From an uncultured Brevibacillus sp. (GTDB lineage: Bacteria; Bacillota; Bacilli; Brevibacillales; Brevibacillaceae), in contig NZ_CANMZW010000006.1 in the NCBI RefSeq assembly GCF_947502445.1, positions 1 through 64,000 of the forward strand: 64,000 bases of DNA, in the 5' to 3' direction. Shown piece after piece: positions 36,571 to 45,702 of this stretch; within the stretch, counting starts at the first letter, position 1, and the number at the start of each line of letters is the position of its first letter. Under the pieces are notes generated by a model, which saw only the letters and a list, made by a program, of their open reading frames with translations, made no database searches and was not told where the DNA came from. A program made the position numbers and the translations under genes.

Positions 36571-37319
36571 AGATGAAAGGACAGTTGTTAGAGGCGGGAG
36601 GGGTATCAGTGGATTTAAGTGATTTTATTAACCATGAAGAAGTGATCCTACAGGAGTCATTACAAAATAATCAAGATATTCTTACTAATGTTGAAGATTT
36701 AATCATGCTTCTATCGGATGTCGTTATTTCAGAGGACAAGAGGGCAGGCAGCTTTTATCTGCTAAGCAGCCAAGTCAGAAACGATTTATTCCTTTGTATA
36801 CTTTCATCTCTAAGGAGACATGAGACGCAGTCAAAACTGATGAAGCGTCAAGCCATTGAGAAGGCATGTTTAGCGACTTATTCACTAGTAGAACCGGATT
36901 TCGATAAATTTCTAGGGCAAGATGAGAACTGAGCAAAGCCTATTCAGAAAGCATTAGATCGTTCATTCAAATACGTAAGTAATCAGTTCCCTTCTCATTC
37001 GGACCGACTTAAGCAGGTCAAAGATATGATCAACGGTTTCTATGCACACGGCAATATATTCAACTCGCTCAGAAATGAGGGTCACTTTGGTTTCTTTGAT
37101 AAACAGGATGCACTCATCCACAGGACACTTCTTTGGGAGATCGGGTATCTCACAAGCGTTATTTTCGATTTATGGTATCATGCTGTAGCTCGATGTTCGT
37201 TCGCCAAAAAGAACGAGCAGAGTTATCAGAGGTTTGTTCATGCTGTCGTAATCAGCCAAAAGTTTCGAGAAGGGTTTGCCAACCATGAACGTTTCGCCAA
37301 GTATAGATCGCTGTCATAG
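36567..37319 (+). pseudogene. Unknown helical gene interrupted by an in-frame TGA
   Basis: The frame opens at ATG 36567 (ATGA overlap with the previous gene), reads 121 codons to TGA at 36930-36932, then continues in the same frame without a shift to 37319. The second part (FKYVSNQFPSHSDRLKQV, later WEIGYLTSVIFDLWYHAV) has the same charged helical style, so this was one gene of 250 codons. It sits between the AlbA_2 gene and the nuclease gene with tight spacing. It is either a recent nonsense mutation, a sequencing error, or now two peptides; an internal start at ATG 37026 has no good binding site. Confidence 0.7.
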
Positions 37320-37340
37320 TGATTATCGAGGGGGTAAATC

Positions 37341-37946
37341 ATGAACCACCCATATAACCGAGAAACCGAACTGAAAGAGCGTTTCAACCGATTCATTGCT
37401 GACAAAATAACCGGCACCGCCGAAGATTACTATTCTAGGCTGAATGTTGAAGATTTCGAGAATATCAAGACCACCCTTAAGGACATCCATAATATCATTA
37501 CCTACAAGACCACGATCCGCTTTATTGATTGGGTGAGCGACCGATTCCCATATGTAAAAGATAACTATCAGGTATATTTGGATCAGGTTCTAAACACCAA
37601 GCCAAGCGATAACGGCTACGACCTCATAGTCAACGGAGATGTCACCATCATAGCCGAGATCAAGTGTAATAAGCCGATAAATAATGGTTACAAATTCGGT
37701 TCTAAACAAAGAGAAGGTATTATCAAGGATATTCGGGGTCTACTTAATGGTAAATCCAAAGTGAAGTCGCTTGACCCGTCTGGAGCCTTTAAATTTTTGG
37801 TGATCTATGACTTTGGAGAACATACTTTATCCGCCGTGCAGCACTTAATCAAGAATTTATTAGCTAATCTGAAGGACAAGGTAACGGTTTACCAGGAGGG
37901 TCAGCAGTTGACGTTTGACAAGGTCTATATCGTATTCATCAAATAA
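37341..37946 (+). CDS. PD-(D/E)XK nuclease-like protein, copy 1
   Basis: A 201-residue protein with a compact PD-(D/E)XK pattern: NGYDLIVNGDVTIIAEIKC (Asp near 95, ExK at about 108-110), then a helix and VKSLDPSGAFKFLVIYDFG. A close paralogue at 45703 keeps the same motif, supporting its importance. It follows the interrupted gene by 21 bases and has GAGGGGG before the ATG, so it ends a three-gene operon with AlbA_2. It probably cuts nucleic acid; substrate and trigger are unknown. Confidence 0.65.
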   Translation: MNHPYNRETELKERFNRFIADKITGTAEDYYSRLNVEDFENIKTTLKDIHNIITYKTTIRFIDWVSDRFPYVKDNYQVYLDQVLNTKPSDNGYDLIVNGDVTIIAEIKCNKPINNGYKFGSKQREGIIKDIRGLLNGKSKVKSLDPSGAFKFLVIYDFGEHTLSAVQHLIKNLLANLKDKVTVYQEGQQLTFDKVYIVFIK

Positions 37947-38085
37947 CCCGTAAATGCCCTGTTATGGTGTAACCATTGCTTAATCATTAATACTTTAGTG
38001 ATGGTGTTTAGCCGATCAATTGCTAAGTACAGGCTACGCTTCTTTATGCTAGGATGTATAAAAGTCCTAGAAATGAGGAAGGGAG

Positions 38086-38502
38086 ATGTTAATTCCCGAT
38101 ATACAATATGTAATTGATACGGTAGGAAAGAAGTATAACTGCTACTTGCAGAGTATCACGAGGAAGAAGATTATGTTTCAAGGGGTAAGCAACGGAAAAC
38201 AGCTGGTCTTATGCACTCCTGAATCGAAGCTTCATGTAAAAGGACATGGTTGGTTTGATCTAACAACCAAGCAAGTCGAGTTATTAGATGATGCTGACAT
38301 TGCGATCTTAGCTGTGCGTTTGGAAGGAAACAAAGTTTATTATGTTGATTTTAAGCAACTACGTAAGCTAATAGCTTCTGTTAAGTCACTCAATTGTTCA
38401 CCTGACGAAAAGTGGCGTTTATACGTTTGGGACAATTATATTACCATCAGAGGTAATAGCACAAAGTTCCTTGTTGAGCCTGAAATAATTAAAGCGGTGT
38501 AA
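38086..38502 (+). CDS. Unknown protein
   Basis: A 138-residue protein, predicted beta-rich at the start (YLQSITRKKIMFQGVSNGKQ) and containing GHGWFDL and WRLYVWDNYITI. No catalytic motif, signal or membrane segment is seen. GAGGAAGGG immediately before the ATG supports the start. It stands alone between the nuclease operon and several hairpins, one of which (38513-38556) may terminate it. Confidence 0.5.
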   Translation: MLIPDIQYVIDTVGKKYNCYLQSITRKKIMFQGVSNGKQLVLCTPESKLHVKGHGWFDLTTKQVELLDDADIAILAVRLEGNKVYYVDFKQLRKLIASVKSLNCSPDEKWRLYVWDNYITIRGNSTKFLVEPEIIKAV

Positions 38503-38783
38503 ACGTACCGGTAGCCGTTCTTTGCCCTTCAGGGGTATCCAACGGTTTTTATTGTTCAGTGGTTTAATCGTCCATTGTAAGGGAGAAGCATTGGATATTT
38601 TCCCGTGCCCACACCGCCATAGAAAATCGGATTTTCCTTTGTCTCTATGAAGCCGCCATTAAGAATATGATCCTGCATAAATTAACTGCCTTAATCTACA
38701 TTTTTAGTCTGCCATAAACACGTCTAAACCAATTCTTGTCCAATCGAATCGACTATGCTCTAAAATGTAGAAAGTAATTGAGC

Positions 38784-38831
38784 TCAACAAGACAGGACAA
38801 TCTAACCAGTGAGTTTGTCCTGTCTTGTTGA
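38784..38831. terminator. Strong 16-bp hairpin
   Basis: CAACAAGACAGGACAA pairs fully with TTGTCCTGTCTTGTTG around a 14-base loop. Only a weak T run follows (ATTAAAG), so termination is likely but not certain. Confidence 0.5.
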
Positions 38832-38894
38832 TTAAAGTATAGAACGACTGTGATATTATTCATCTAAAACAATGAATCTAAATTGTCATGTGAA

Positions 38895-38925
38895 TGCCGC
38901 CAGATAGCTTCTGGCGGCTTTTTGG
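38895..38925 (+). terminator. Rho-independent terminator
   Basis: GCCGCCAGA..TCTGGCGGC stem with a 5-base loop is followed by TTTTTGG. Confidence 0.75.
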
Positions 38926-38985
38926 TTGTCTAGTGACGGTATCATTTCACTCAATGATACTTATAGTCCGTCGACATTTAATTGA

Positions 38986-39013
38986 TTGTTATGGTAAATT
39001 CGTCCTATATAAT
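38986..39013 (+). promoter_or_regulatory. Probable promoter of the XRE regulator
   Basis: TTGTTA-like -35 and a perfect TATAAT -10 (39008-39013) with about 16 bases between, 28 bases before the start codon. Confidence 0.5.
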
Positions 39014-39040
39014 ACAAAATTCGACAATCGGGGTTGCTAT

Positions 39041-39742
39041 ATGAGTATTCTAAAAGATTTTGGTCTGCGGTTAAAAGAGTTAAGGGCTCGAACCGGCATG
39101 TCTCAAGATAAGCTAGCACTTCGCTCAGGTTTAGATCGATCCTATATTGGAAGTGTTGAAAGAGGGGAGCGAAACGTATCCATAAAAAACATCGAAATTC
39201 TTTGTAATACGCTCGATGTTGACATTAGTTACTTCTTTGATGACGAAAGGTTTTCCCTACATACTGAATTTTTAAAACAAGAACATACCAAACCACTTTC
39301 TGAGCGGTTTTCCTTTACAGTTCATTATGACAAGCAACTATTATCATGGCAAGTTAAAGGTGTTCTTAAGCCGGAAGAAGTCATTATGATTTCAGAAACT
39401 CTAAAGAGAGCAAGTTCAAGCCTTCCATCAGGAAAGATAAAGCTGTTCATAGATAATAGAACCATGATGGCAAATGGACAACCATACGTTTTTGTCCCCG
39501 AAGTCATGGGGCTGTGGGAGGAACTTCAACGTTGGTTTATTCCTCGTTGTGAACTTGTTATTGTCCTATGCAATTCGAAACTTATGCAAAATCAAATGAA
39601 GAGGCTTGCCAATAGAAGTGGTATTAACAAAATACAGAAAATCTTACATGCCGAAGATAAGGAATGGCTACTCCAAGAAGGCTATAAGCTACTTGAAGCT
39701 CATAACTCAGAGCAGCCTGAGAAGTATATTGCTACACATTAG
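39041..39742 (+). CDS. XRE-family regulator with C-terminal sensory-type domain
   Basis: A 233-residue protein. Residues 6-65 form a classic lambda-repressor-like helix-turn-helix (LKELRARTGMSQDKLALRSG, then SYIGSVERGERN), similar to controller proteins of restriction systems. The remaining 165 residues form an alpha/beta region (SWQVKGVLKPEEVIMISETL, then IKLFIDNRTM) reminiscent of a STAS-like fold, unusual for this class. ATG 39041 sits directly after a good promoter. It may regulate nearby secreted-protein or nuclease genes; its target is not visible. Confidence 0.7.
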   Translation: MSILKDFGLRLKELRARTGMSQDKLALRSGLDRSYIGSVERGERNVSIKNIEILCNTLDVDISYFFDDERFSLHTEFLKQEHTKPLSERFSFTVHYDKQLLSWQVKGVLKPEEVIMISETLKRASSSLPSGKIKLFIDNRTMMANGQPYVFVPEVMGLWEELQRWFIPRCELVIVLCNSKLMQNQMKRLANRSGINKIQKILHAEDKEWLLQEGYKLLEAHNSEQPEKYIATH

Positions 39743-39779
39743 TGATATCCTTAACGCAGTTATAGAACAGTATCAAGCT

Positions 39780-40049
39780 TTAATCGTTTTCGCTACCGGT
39801 ATTGGGATGCTTTTCATATTCGATTTCTACAATTCGGAAGAAGTCAGAAGGTTTAATTTTTAGCCCGTCGCACAATTCAAAAATTTTGCTGACAGAGGGT
39901 TCATTTCTACCAACTTCAATCATGGATATGTACGATCTATCGACTTCACATAGTCCAGCCAGATCTTCTTGACTTAAATCTCGTTTGACACGTAATGCTT
40001 TAACGGTTTTACCGATAATCTGTTTTATGATAATGGATTGGTTATTCAA
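39780..40049 (-). CDS. XRE-family transcriptional regulator
   Basis: An 89-residue protein consisting almost only of a helix-turn-helix domain (LRVKRDLSQEDLAGLCEV, SYISMIEVGRNEPS). The start is TTG 40049, 8 bases after AAGGAG. It converges on the larger XRE gene from the opposite strand. The palindrome at 40074-40098 just upstream is a likely autoregulatory operator. Confidence 0.75.
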   Translation of the reverse strand: MNNQSIIIKQIIGKTVKALRVKRDLSQEDLAGLCEVDRSYISMIEVGRNEPSVSKIFELCDGLKIKPSDFFRIVEIEYEKHPNTGSEND

Positions 40050-40073
40050 AGGAAATTACTCCTTTTATCTCCA

Positions 40074-40098
40074 TTATCAAATTGGTATAATTCGATAA
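40074..40098. promoter_or_regulatory. Operator-like palindrome upstream of the small XRE gene
   Basis: TTATCAAATT and AATTCGATAA form a 10-bp inverted repeat with one mismatch and a 5-bp centre, 25 bases upstream of the divergent start codon. Size and position suit an XRE dimer. Confidence 0.55.
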
Positions 40099-40239
40099 AC
40101 AGATAAAGTATTCAACATATTGTAAAAAAATTACATTAACCTGATTCTTTTTGATCTTCAAAATGGGGTGATAAAGAAAACGAAAATCGAGAATTTTCTT
40201 TGTTTGTTTTACAAAGCTAAAAGTAAAGGAGACTTTCAA

Positions 40240-40735
40240 AAGCAAAAGTTTATAAGAGCATTGTTATCTATCGTAATGGTGCTTGGGTATGATGCCTATG
40301 GCATACGCAAAAGAGGATATCGAGTATCTGCCATATAATCTGGTTGGTCCGATAAGTGAAGGTCTGGCATGATATTGGCACATAAGCTATGATCTGGACG
40401 GGAAAGACCAATATGGCTTTATTGATACCAAAGGAAAGTAGTAATTGAGGCTAAATATGACGAGGTAAGTGGTTTTGGTTTCAATGAGGTTCTGGCTGCC
40501 GTTAAGAATAATTGAGAATGAGGTTAAATGGGGATATATTGATAAATCAAGTCATTTCACTACAGTATGAAGATAAAAATAGTGGGGTGTATGCAAGGTA
40601 TCCACAGGTACTGTTTATAAAAATAGTGATGAGAATGTAGTAAAAGTAACTAAAGATGGCAAGATCGCTGTTAAAAAACCGCTAAAAAAGGGGATAAGGC
40701 AATTTTCACTAAAGCCTTATGACTCAAAATTCTAA
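40240..40735 (+). pseudogene. Degenerate WG-repeat / bacterial Ig-like secreted protein gene
   Basis: Several frames carry recognisable fragments. One is a signal-peptide-like start (LLSIVMVLG), then a WG repeat (GKDQYGFIDTKGK, then VIEAKYDEVSGF), a second repeat start (KWGYIDKSS), and finally a stretch resembling a bacterial Ig-like domain (SDENVVKVTKDGKIAVKK). Stops and frameshifts separate them, so the gene is inactive. It belongs with the intact WG-repeat protein gene at 43326. Confidence 0.65.
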
Positions 40736-40793
40736 GTTAAGGAATAAAAGTAGGTACAAAAGAGATTCCATTCAAGATTGGGGAAAATGATCA

Positions 40794-41774
40794 ATGAACA
40801 GAAAATTTTATAAAATTTCAGTTATGTTTGTGTTAGCCCTGTTGGTTTCATTCGGTACATCTATCTCGACATCTGCAGCAGGGATAAAAGGAAAGGAATT
40901 GAATTTAATCGATGAAAAATCGGGTTATAAGATTATTATTCCGAATTATATTGAAACGAAGAAGGTACAAGCAACGGATTATGACGACCAACCATTTGAG
41001 GCAAATGTCATCGTGATGGAAACACCTAAAAAAGACAGTAATGATATGTATCCTATCTTTGAGATTGTAACCTCTGATAAATCTGCTTATTCTATAGTCT
41101 CTTATCCAGGAGACAAAAGAGGCGGACAAGTGGGGAACTTTGAAGGTGAATTTAAAGATGGTCATGTAATGTATTCTCCATATTTAATACGATATGAAGA
41201 TTTAGAGAAAGAGAGTGAAGGTGCTATTTTGTCCTTTGGTTTCTCTGTAATGGATAAAAATTCAAACGAGGTATTCTCTGTAAGTAATTTGGATTTTATG
41301 TTTGTAAGTAAAGCTAATGGAAATAAATCAACCAACGAAATAGCTGTTTCAGCGACGCCATCATCTTCAAAAGTTTTGGTCAATGGCAAATCAATCTCAT
41401 TTGATGCGTATAACATCAACGGCAACAACTATTTTAAATTGCGTGATCTAGCAATGACTTTGAATGGAACAGGAAAGAGTTTTGAAGTGAGTTGGGACAG
41501 TTCAATTAATGCCATCAATTTATCTACTGACACTAAATATACCCCTGATGGAAAAGAGCTTGTAGTTTCACAAGAGTCAATCTCCAAAAATGCTAAACTA
41601 ACAAACTCTAAACTATATCTAGATGGTAAAGAGGTTCAGCTAACTGCATATAACATAGATGGAAACAACTATTTTAAACTGAGAGACATTGCAAAAGTAA
41701 TTAATTTTGGGGTTACATGGGATGGAACAAGCAATTCGATAGGTATTGATACGAAGTCCGTCTTTAAGGAATAG
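40794..41774 (+). CDS. Secreted protein with copper amine oxidase N-terminal-like repeats
   Basis: A 326-residue exported protein. Residues 1-28 are a signal peptide (FVLALLVSFGTSISTSAAG). Residues 30-175 are an unknown beta-rich domain. Two repeats follow, each with LVNGKSISFDAYNINGNNYF- or LYLDGKEVQLTAYNIDGNNYF-type sequence, FKLRDLA or FKLRDIA and a closing SWDSSINAINL- or TWDGTSNSIGI-type segment, typical of stalk domains of Paenibacillaceae surface proteins. It acts outside the cell, probably as a binding or wall-associated protein. A terminator follows. Confidence 0.8.
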   Translation: MNRKFYKISVMFVLALLVSFGTSISTSAAGIKGKELNLIDEKSGYKIIIPNYIETKKVQATDYDDQPFEANVIVMETPKKDSNDMYPIFEIVTSDKSAYSIVSYPGDKRGGQVGNFEGEFKDGHVMYSPYLIRYEDLEKESEGAILSFGFSVMDKNSNEVFSVSNLDFMFVSKANGNKSTNEIAVSATPSSSKVLVNGKSISFDAYNINGNNYFKLRDLAMTLNGTGKSFEVSWDSSINAINLSTDTKYTPDGKELVVSQESISKNAKLTNSKLYLDGKEVQLTAYNIDGNNYFKLRDIAKVINFGVTWDGTSNSIGIDTKSVFKE

Positions 41775-41793
41775 GAAAAACTTAAATATAAGC

Positions 41794-41844
41794 ACTTGCA
41801 AGGGGATAGAGGGTTTATAAAGCTCCCGGCAAGTGCTCTTTTGG
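41794..41844 (+). terminator. Rho-independent terminator
   Basis: AGCACTTGC..GCAAGTGCT stem with a long loop is followed by CTTTT. Confidence 0.65.
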
Positions 41845-41916
41845 AATAAAAACGGCAATGGGTGATATTACAGGCAGACAGTAACATTATTTTCAATCGA
41901 AAGGAGTCCGAAGTTA

Positions 41917-43281
41917 ATGCATGCTACATTTTATAAAATCGGTTGCTTCATACTTGTTTTTAGCTTACTTTTTAACGTTTTTTCAACAGCATCAGCTGCT
42001 CAAACAAAAAAGGAGGCATTAGAGGAGAAATACGGACTCTCTATTTCGATGGAACAAGGGGATTTAGGCAAGGATTATCTTCTCGAATCTATTGACACGG
42101 TGTTTTCCCACTTCCCTACTGGTTTAATCAAGGAAATGACAGATTACTATAAAATCAGGGGAATCAAAACGGTAATTAAACTTACATACAGGGACGACAT
42201 TTTTTGGGAAGGCACCTTTGGTATTGTCAATAAAACTGCACTGATGAATCTATATCTGAATTCAAATTATGATTTTGAATCTATCCTTGCTCATGAGAGT
42301 GGTCATTTTCTCCATGAATATTTAAAAGTGAAATATGGAGCCGCTAATCTTCAGAGGGAATGGATTGCCTTGAACGAAGGAAAATCCTACAAAGGGAACA
42401 ACTGGAGAGATGCGACACCCGAAAATTTATCAGTTTTTTCACGGGACTACGGCACCATGAGCTATAGTGAAGACTTTGCCACGGTAATTGAAGAATTGGC
42501 GGGAAATCCGGAAGGGTTACGAATTCGTTTATTTCATGAACCAAACACACCATTTGCCAAAAAAATCGTTTACCTCAACAGAGTATTGGAACAGGCAACA
42601 AGGAGTGTTACCCCTGCAACAAAGGTATGGGAAAGAGCTATACCGCAAAATCCAAGCCCCTGGGCGCGAAGTATCTATAAATCGGCGTTAGACAAAGGGA
42701 TAATCCCGCAAAACGAGAGCATGCAATACCACGGCTTGCTTTCTTCAGACAGATATCGCGGGTTATTTACCTCAAGTATTACCCGAGAGGATTTTTGTGG
42801 GTTGATTGCAAACTTGATCGAAGTTGAAACAACGATGACGTTGAGCGACTTTACGAAATCGAAAGGGAAAAACAATAATTGGTACGCCAATCGCTACATT
42901 AATCTGAAAGGTGAAGAGGTAGTTGAGGGAACCAATTATCCATTTACAGATACTGAGTTTTTTGAGGTGTTTGATCTGTATGCTCTGGGTGTAATAGGCG
43001 GTACCGGAAACGGAAAATTTGATCCTACCGGAAAAATAACTCGGGAGCAAGCAGCTGCTATTTTATATAATCTTGCCCAAGTACTCGGGAGAGATACCAC
43101 CTCGATGAAACAAGAGTATGCAGATCTGCAAGCAGTTAGCCCTTGGGCTAAAGAGAGTGTAAACTACGTATCCACCATTGGGATTATGAATGGGACAGGG
43201 AATAATAAATTTTCTCCAAAGAGCTATTATACCTATGAACAAACGTATGCGACGTTAGTTAGATTTTTAGAAAGTAAATGA
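41917..43281 (+). CDS. Secreted HExxH putative metallopeptidase with S-layer homology domains
   Basis: A 454-residue exported protein with a signal peptide (residues 1-27, ending STASAA). The N-terminal domain has ILAHESGHFLHEYL (near 122-135), the HExxH zinc site of metallopeptidases, with a downstream SEDFATVIEELAG helix that could supply the third ligand. The C-terminal 200 residues contain about three S-layer homology repeats (SIYKSALDKGIIPQN; GVIGGTGNGKFDPTGKITRE; IGIMNGTGNNKFSPK), which anchor proteins to wall polymers. It should act at the cell surface. AAAGGAG precedes the start. Confidence 0.75.
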   Translation: MHATFYKIGCFILVFSLLFNVFSTASAAQTKKEALEEKYGLSISMEQGDLGKDYLLESIDTVFSHFPTGLIKEMTDYYKIRGIKTVIKLTYRDDIFWEGTFGIVNKTALMNLYLNSNYDFESILAHESGHFLHEYLKVKYGAANLQREWIALNEGKSYKGNNWRDATPENLSVFSRDYGTMSYSEDFATVIEELAGNPEGLRIRLFHEPNTPFAKKIVYLNRVLEQATRSVTPATKVWERAIPQNPSPWARSIYKSALDKGIIPQNESMQYHGLLSSDRYRGLFTSSITREDFCGLIANLIEVETTMTLSDFTKSKGKNNNWYANRYINLKGEEVVEGTNYPFTDTEFFEVFDLYALGVIGGTGNGKFDPTGKITREQAAAILYNLAQVLGRDTTSMKQEYADLQAVSPWAKESVNYVSTIGIMNGTGNNKFSPKSYYTYEQTYATLVRFLESK

Positions 43282-43325
43282 AGATTGTATGAGTTATCCA
43301 CAAACGATCAGAAAGAAGGAGAACG

Positions 43326-45434
43326 ATGAGAAAACAATTATCAATTTACATAACATTTTTGCTGGTGCTGGATTTGTTTTTAAATTGGACGGTTCCCTTG
43401 GTTGCATCCGCAGCTGAAAGCGGAGATGTGATAGGTATATCAGCAGGCCACTCTAATTACCTGACTTTGAAAAAAGACGGAACAGTTTGGGCAATGGGGC
43501 AAAATTATGCTGGTCAGCTTGGCGATGGGTCGTTCGAGAAAAGAAGTTCACTGGTGCAAGTGCAGGGATTAACTGGAGTTACTTCTGTTTCAGCAGGGAC
43601 TTCCCATTCTTTGGCTCTTAAAAATGATGGAACGGTCTGGGCATGGGGAAGTAATAGTCTAGGTCTATTAGGAAAACAAAATTTAATTAATTCAAATACC
43701 CCCTTAATAGTGGAAGACATAAAGGATGTAGTGGCTGTAGCGGCAGGGGAATTTCATTCCTATGCAATTAAAAAAGATGGGACAGTATGGGTATGGGGAG
43801 GTAGGCTGTATTCACCAACGCAAGTTCAGGGACTAGCAGATATTGTTGCAGTATCGGCAAACGGACTTGACGCAATTGCATTAAGACGGGACGGCACCGT
43901 ATGGGGATGGAATATGTCAAGAAATCCTTCTGCTGATAAGGTAGCCTCTACATCTCCCATTCAGATTAGTGGCTTATCTAATGTTATTGATATATCTGGA
44001 CAAAGTCGTGTCTATTTTGCACAAAAAAATGACGGGACAGTTTGGGAAATAAGTGATTATAGTAAAACTCCGGTTCAGGTGCAAGGGTTAACCAATGTTA
44101 GTGCTATCGCTTCAGGGAAGACACATTCCTTGGCATTAACAAAAGACGGTACAGTTTGGGCATGGGGGTATAACACAGTCGGTCAACTAGGTGTAGCAGC
44201 TGATCTCTACGTACCTTTAACTAATAATGCCAAAAAGTATACTACTCCGGTGAAAGTAGCAATAAACAATGTAACTGCAATAGCCGCAGGAGCAGAGAGT
44301 TCTTACGTTCTGAAACAAGACGGAACTGTATGGGGATGGGGCGGACCCATAGTGGGGATCAACCAGGTGACATCTGTTCAACCGTACGCTATCCAACCGC
44401 AATTTGATACAGCAAGCAGCTTTAGCGAAGGTCTCGCATTTGTGTCTGGGGGAAATTTTATCGATAAGACAGGGAAAAAGGTATTGAGAATACCTTATCA
44501 AAGATATATGGGGGGAGGATATTCTTTTAATGACGGCCTAGCTCAGGTTAATATTAACGGATTAATAGGGTTAATAGGCAAGAACGGCAAAGAGGTGGTA
44601 AAACCGCAATATGAATCAGTATACGATTTTAGCGAAGGTCTGGCAGTGGTTATTAAGGATAAGAAATACGGATATATAGATAAAACAGGAAATGTTGTTA
44701 TAGGGCTTCAGTTTGATAAAGCAAACAGTTTTAAAGAAGGACTGGCTCCGGTGTCCAAGGATGGTAAATTTGGATTTATCGACAGAGCCGGCAGAACAAT
44801 AGTGAATCCTCAGTATGATCTGGTTGAGAATTTCAGCGAAGGACTTGCGGTGGTCTCTAAGAATGGAAAGTACGGCTTTATCGATAAAGCAGGTAAAACC
44901 GTAATAAACCTGCAATATGAACAGGTAATGAGTTTTAGTGAGGGGTTAGCATTAGTTTTAAAAGGGAACGATTGGTTGTTTATCGACAAAACAGGAAAAG
45001 TTATTTTAAAGCCACAATATGACCAGGTTTACAGTTTCAGTAACGGTTTGGCTGCAGTTCAAAAGCATTACAAAGTTGGATTTATCGATAAAAAGGGGAA
45101 AGAGGTGATAAAGCCTCAGTATGATAACGCGACGGTTTACTCTGAATTTAGTGAAGGATTAGTTCAGGTCCATAAAGATGGAAAAATAGGATATATTGAT
45201 CAGACAGGTAAAGAAGTCATACAACCTCAATATGAACGTGCCGCAGGTTTCAGTGAAGGGTTAGCGTTAGTATCTAAGAATGGCAAATATGGTTTTATTG
45301 ATAAAACAGGTAAAGTACTAGTTAATCTTCAATATGAATATGCTACCGATAGGTTTAGTGAAGGGCTAGCTGGAGTTCTAGTTAACGGAAAATGGGGCTA
45401 TATAGCGAATCCGCTAATTACATCGATCCCATGA
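43326..45434 (+). CDS. Secreted RCC1-repeat and WG-repeat protein
   Basis: A 702-residue exported protein with a signal peptide of about 34 residues. Residues 35-345 contain about seven RCC1-type repeats (AGHSNYLTLKKDGTVWAMG, with GQLGDG), forming a beta-propeller. Residues 360-700 contain about eight WG repeats of some 35 residues (GKYGFIDKTGK; YDQVYSFSNGLAAV). Both repeat types are binding scaffolds. It follows the peptidase gene by 44 bases with AGAAGGAG before the ATG, so the two are probably co-expressed. No enzyme domain is seen. Confidence 0.85.
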   Translation: MRKQLSIYITFLLVLDLFLNWTVPLVASAAESGDVIGISAGHSNYLTLKKDGTVWAMGQNYAGQLGDGSFEKRSSLVQVQGLTGVTSVSAGTSHSLALKNDGTVWAWGSNSLGLLGKQNLINSNTPLIVEDIKDVVAVAAGEFHSYAIKKDGTVWVWGGRLYSPTQVQGLADIVAVSANGLDAIALRRDGTVWGWNMSRNPSADKVASTSPIQISGLSNVIDISGQSRVYFAQKNDGTVWEISDYSKTPVQVQGLTNVSAIASGKTHSLALTKDGTVWAWGYNTVGQLGVAADLYVPLTNNAKKYTTPVKVAINNVTAIAAGAESSYVLKQDGTVWGWGGPIVGINQVTSVQPYAIQPQFDTASSFSEGLAFVSGGNFIDKTGKKVLRIPYQRYMGGGYSFNDGLAQVNINGLIGLIGKNGKEVVKPQYESVYDFSEGLAVVIKDKKYGYIDKTGNVVIGLQFDKANSFKEGLAPVSKDGKFGFIDRAGRTIVNPQYDLVENFSEGLAVVSKNGKYGFIDKAGKTVINLQYEQVMSFSEGLALVLKGNDWLFIDKTGKVILKPQYDQVYSFSNGLAAVQKHYKVGFIDKKGKEVIKPQYDNATVYSEFSEGLVQVHKDGKIGYIDQTGKEVIQPQYERAAGFSEGLALVSKNGKYGFIDKTGKVLVNLQYEYATDRFSEGLAGVLVNGKWGYIANPLITSIP

Positions 45435-45487
45435 AATGAATAAAGAAAGGTTATTCGGATGTGTAGTTATATAGTGGAAAGCCCTGA

Positions 45488-45524
45488 AGATGGTGTCGCT
45501 AATAGCACCATCTTTCTTTTATTC
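45488..45524 (+). terminator. Rho-independent terminator
   Basis: AAGATGGTG..CACCATCTT stem is followed by TCTTTTATT. Confidence 0.7.
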
Positions 45525-45702
45525 AGAACAGAGTGATTTAGTTAATCATAGAACAGAGAAGTTTTTAATGTTGAGATCAAACCAGAAATATTGAGAATGC
45601 TATCTTCCAACTTGAATTTCAACTGTTGAGCCTTCCAACACAAGTAGATTAAAATAATAGGATAAATATGCCATAAGCCAGGAAAGGATTGGGGAAGTCA
45701 AA

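Larger units (their letters stand above)
38503..39040. other. Intergenic stretch with three hairpins and a promoter
   Basis: No gene is seen. Hairpins are at 38513-38556 (GCCGTT..AACGGT then TTTTATTG), 38784-38831 and 38895-38925. A promoter for the XRE gene lies at about 38986-39013. Confidence 0.5.
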
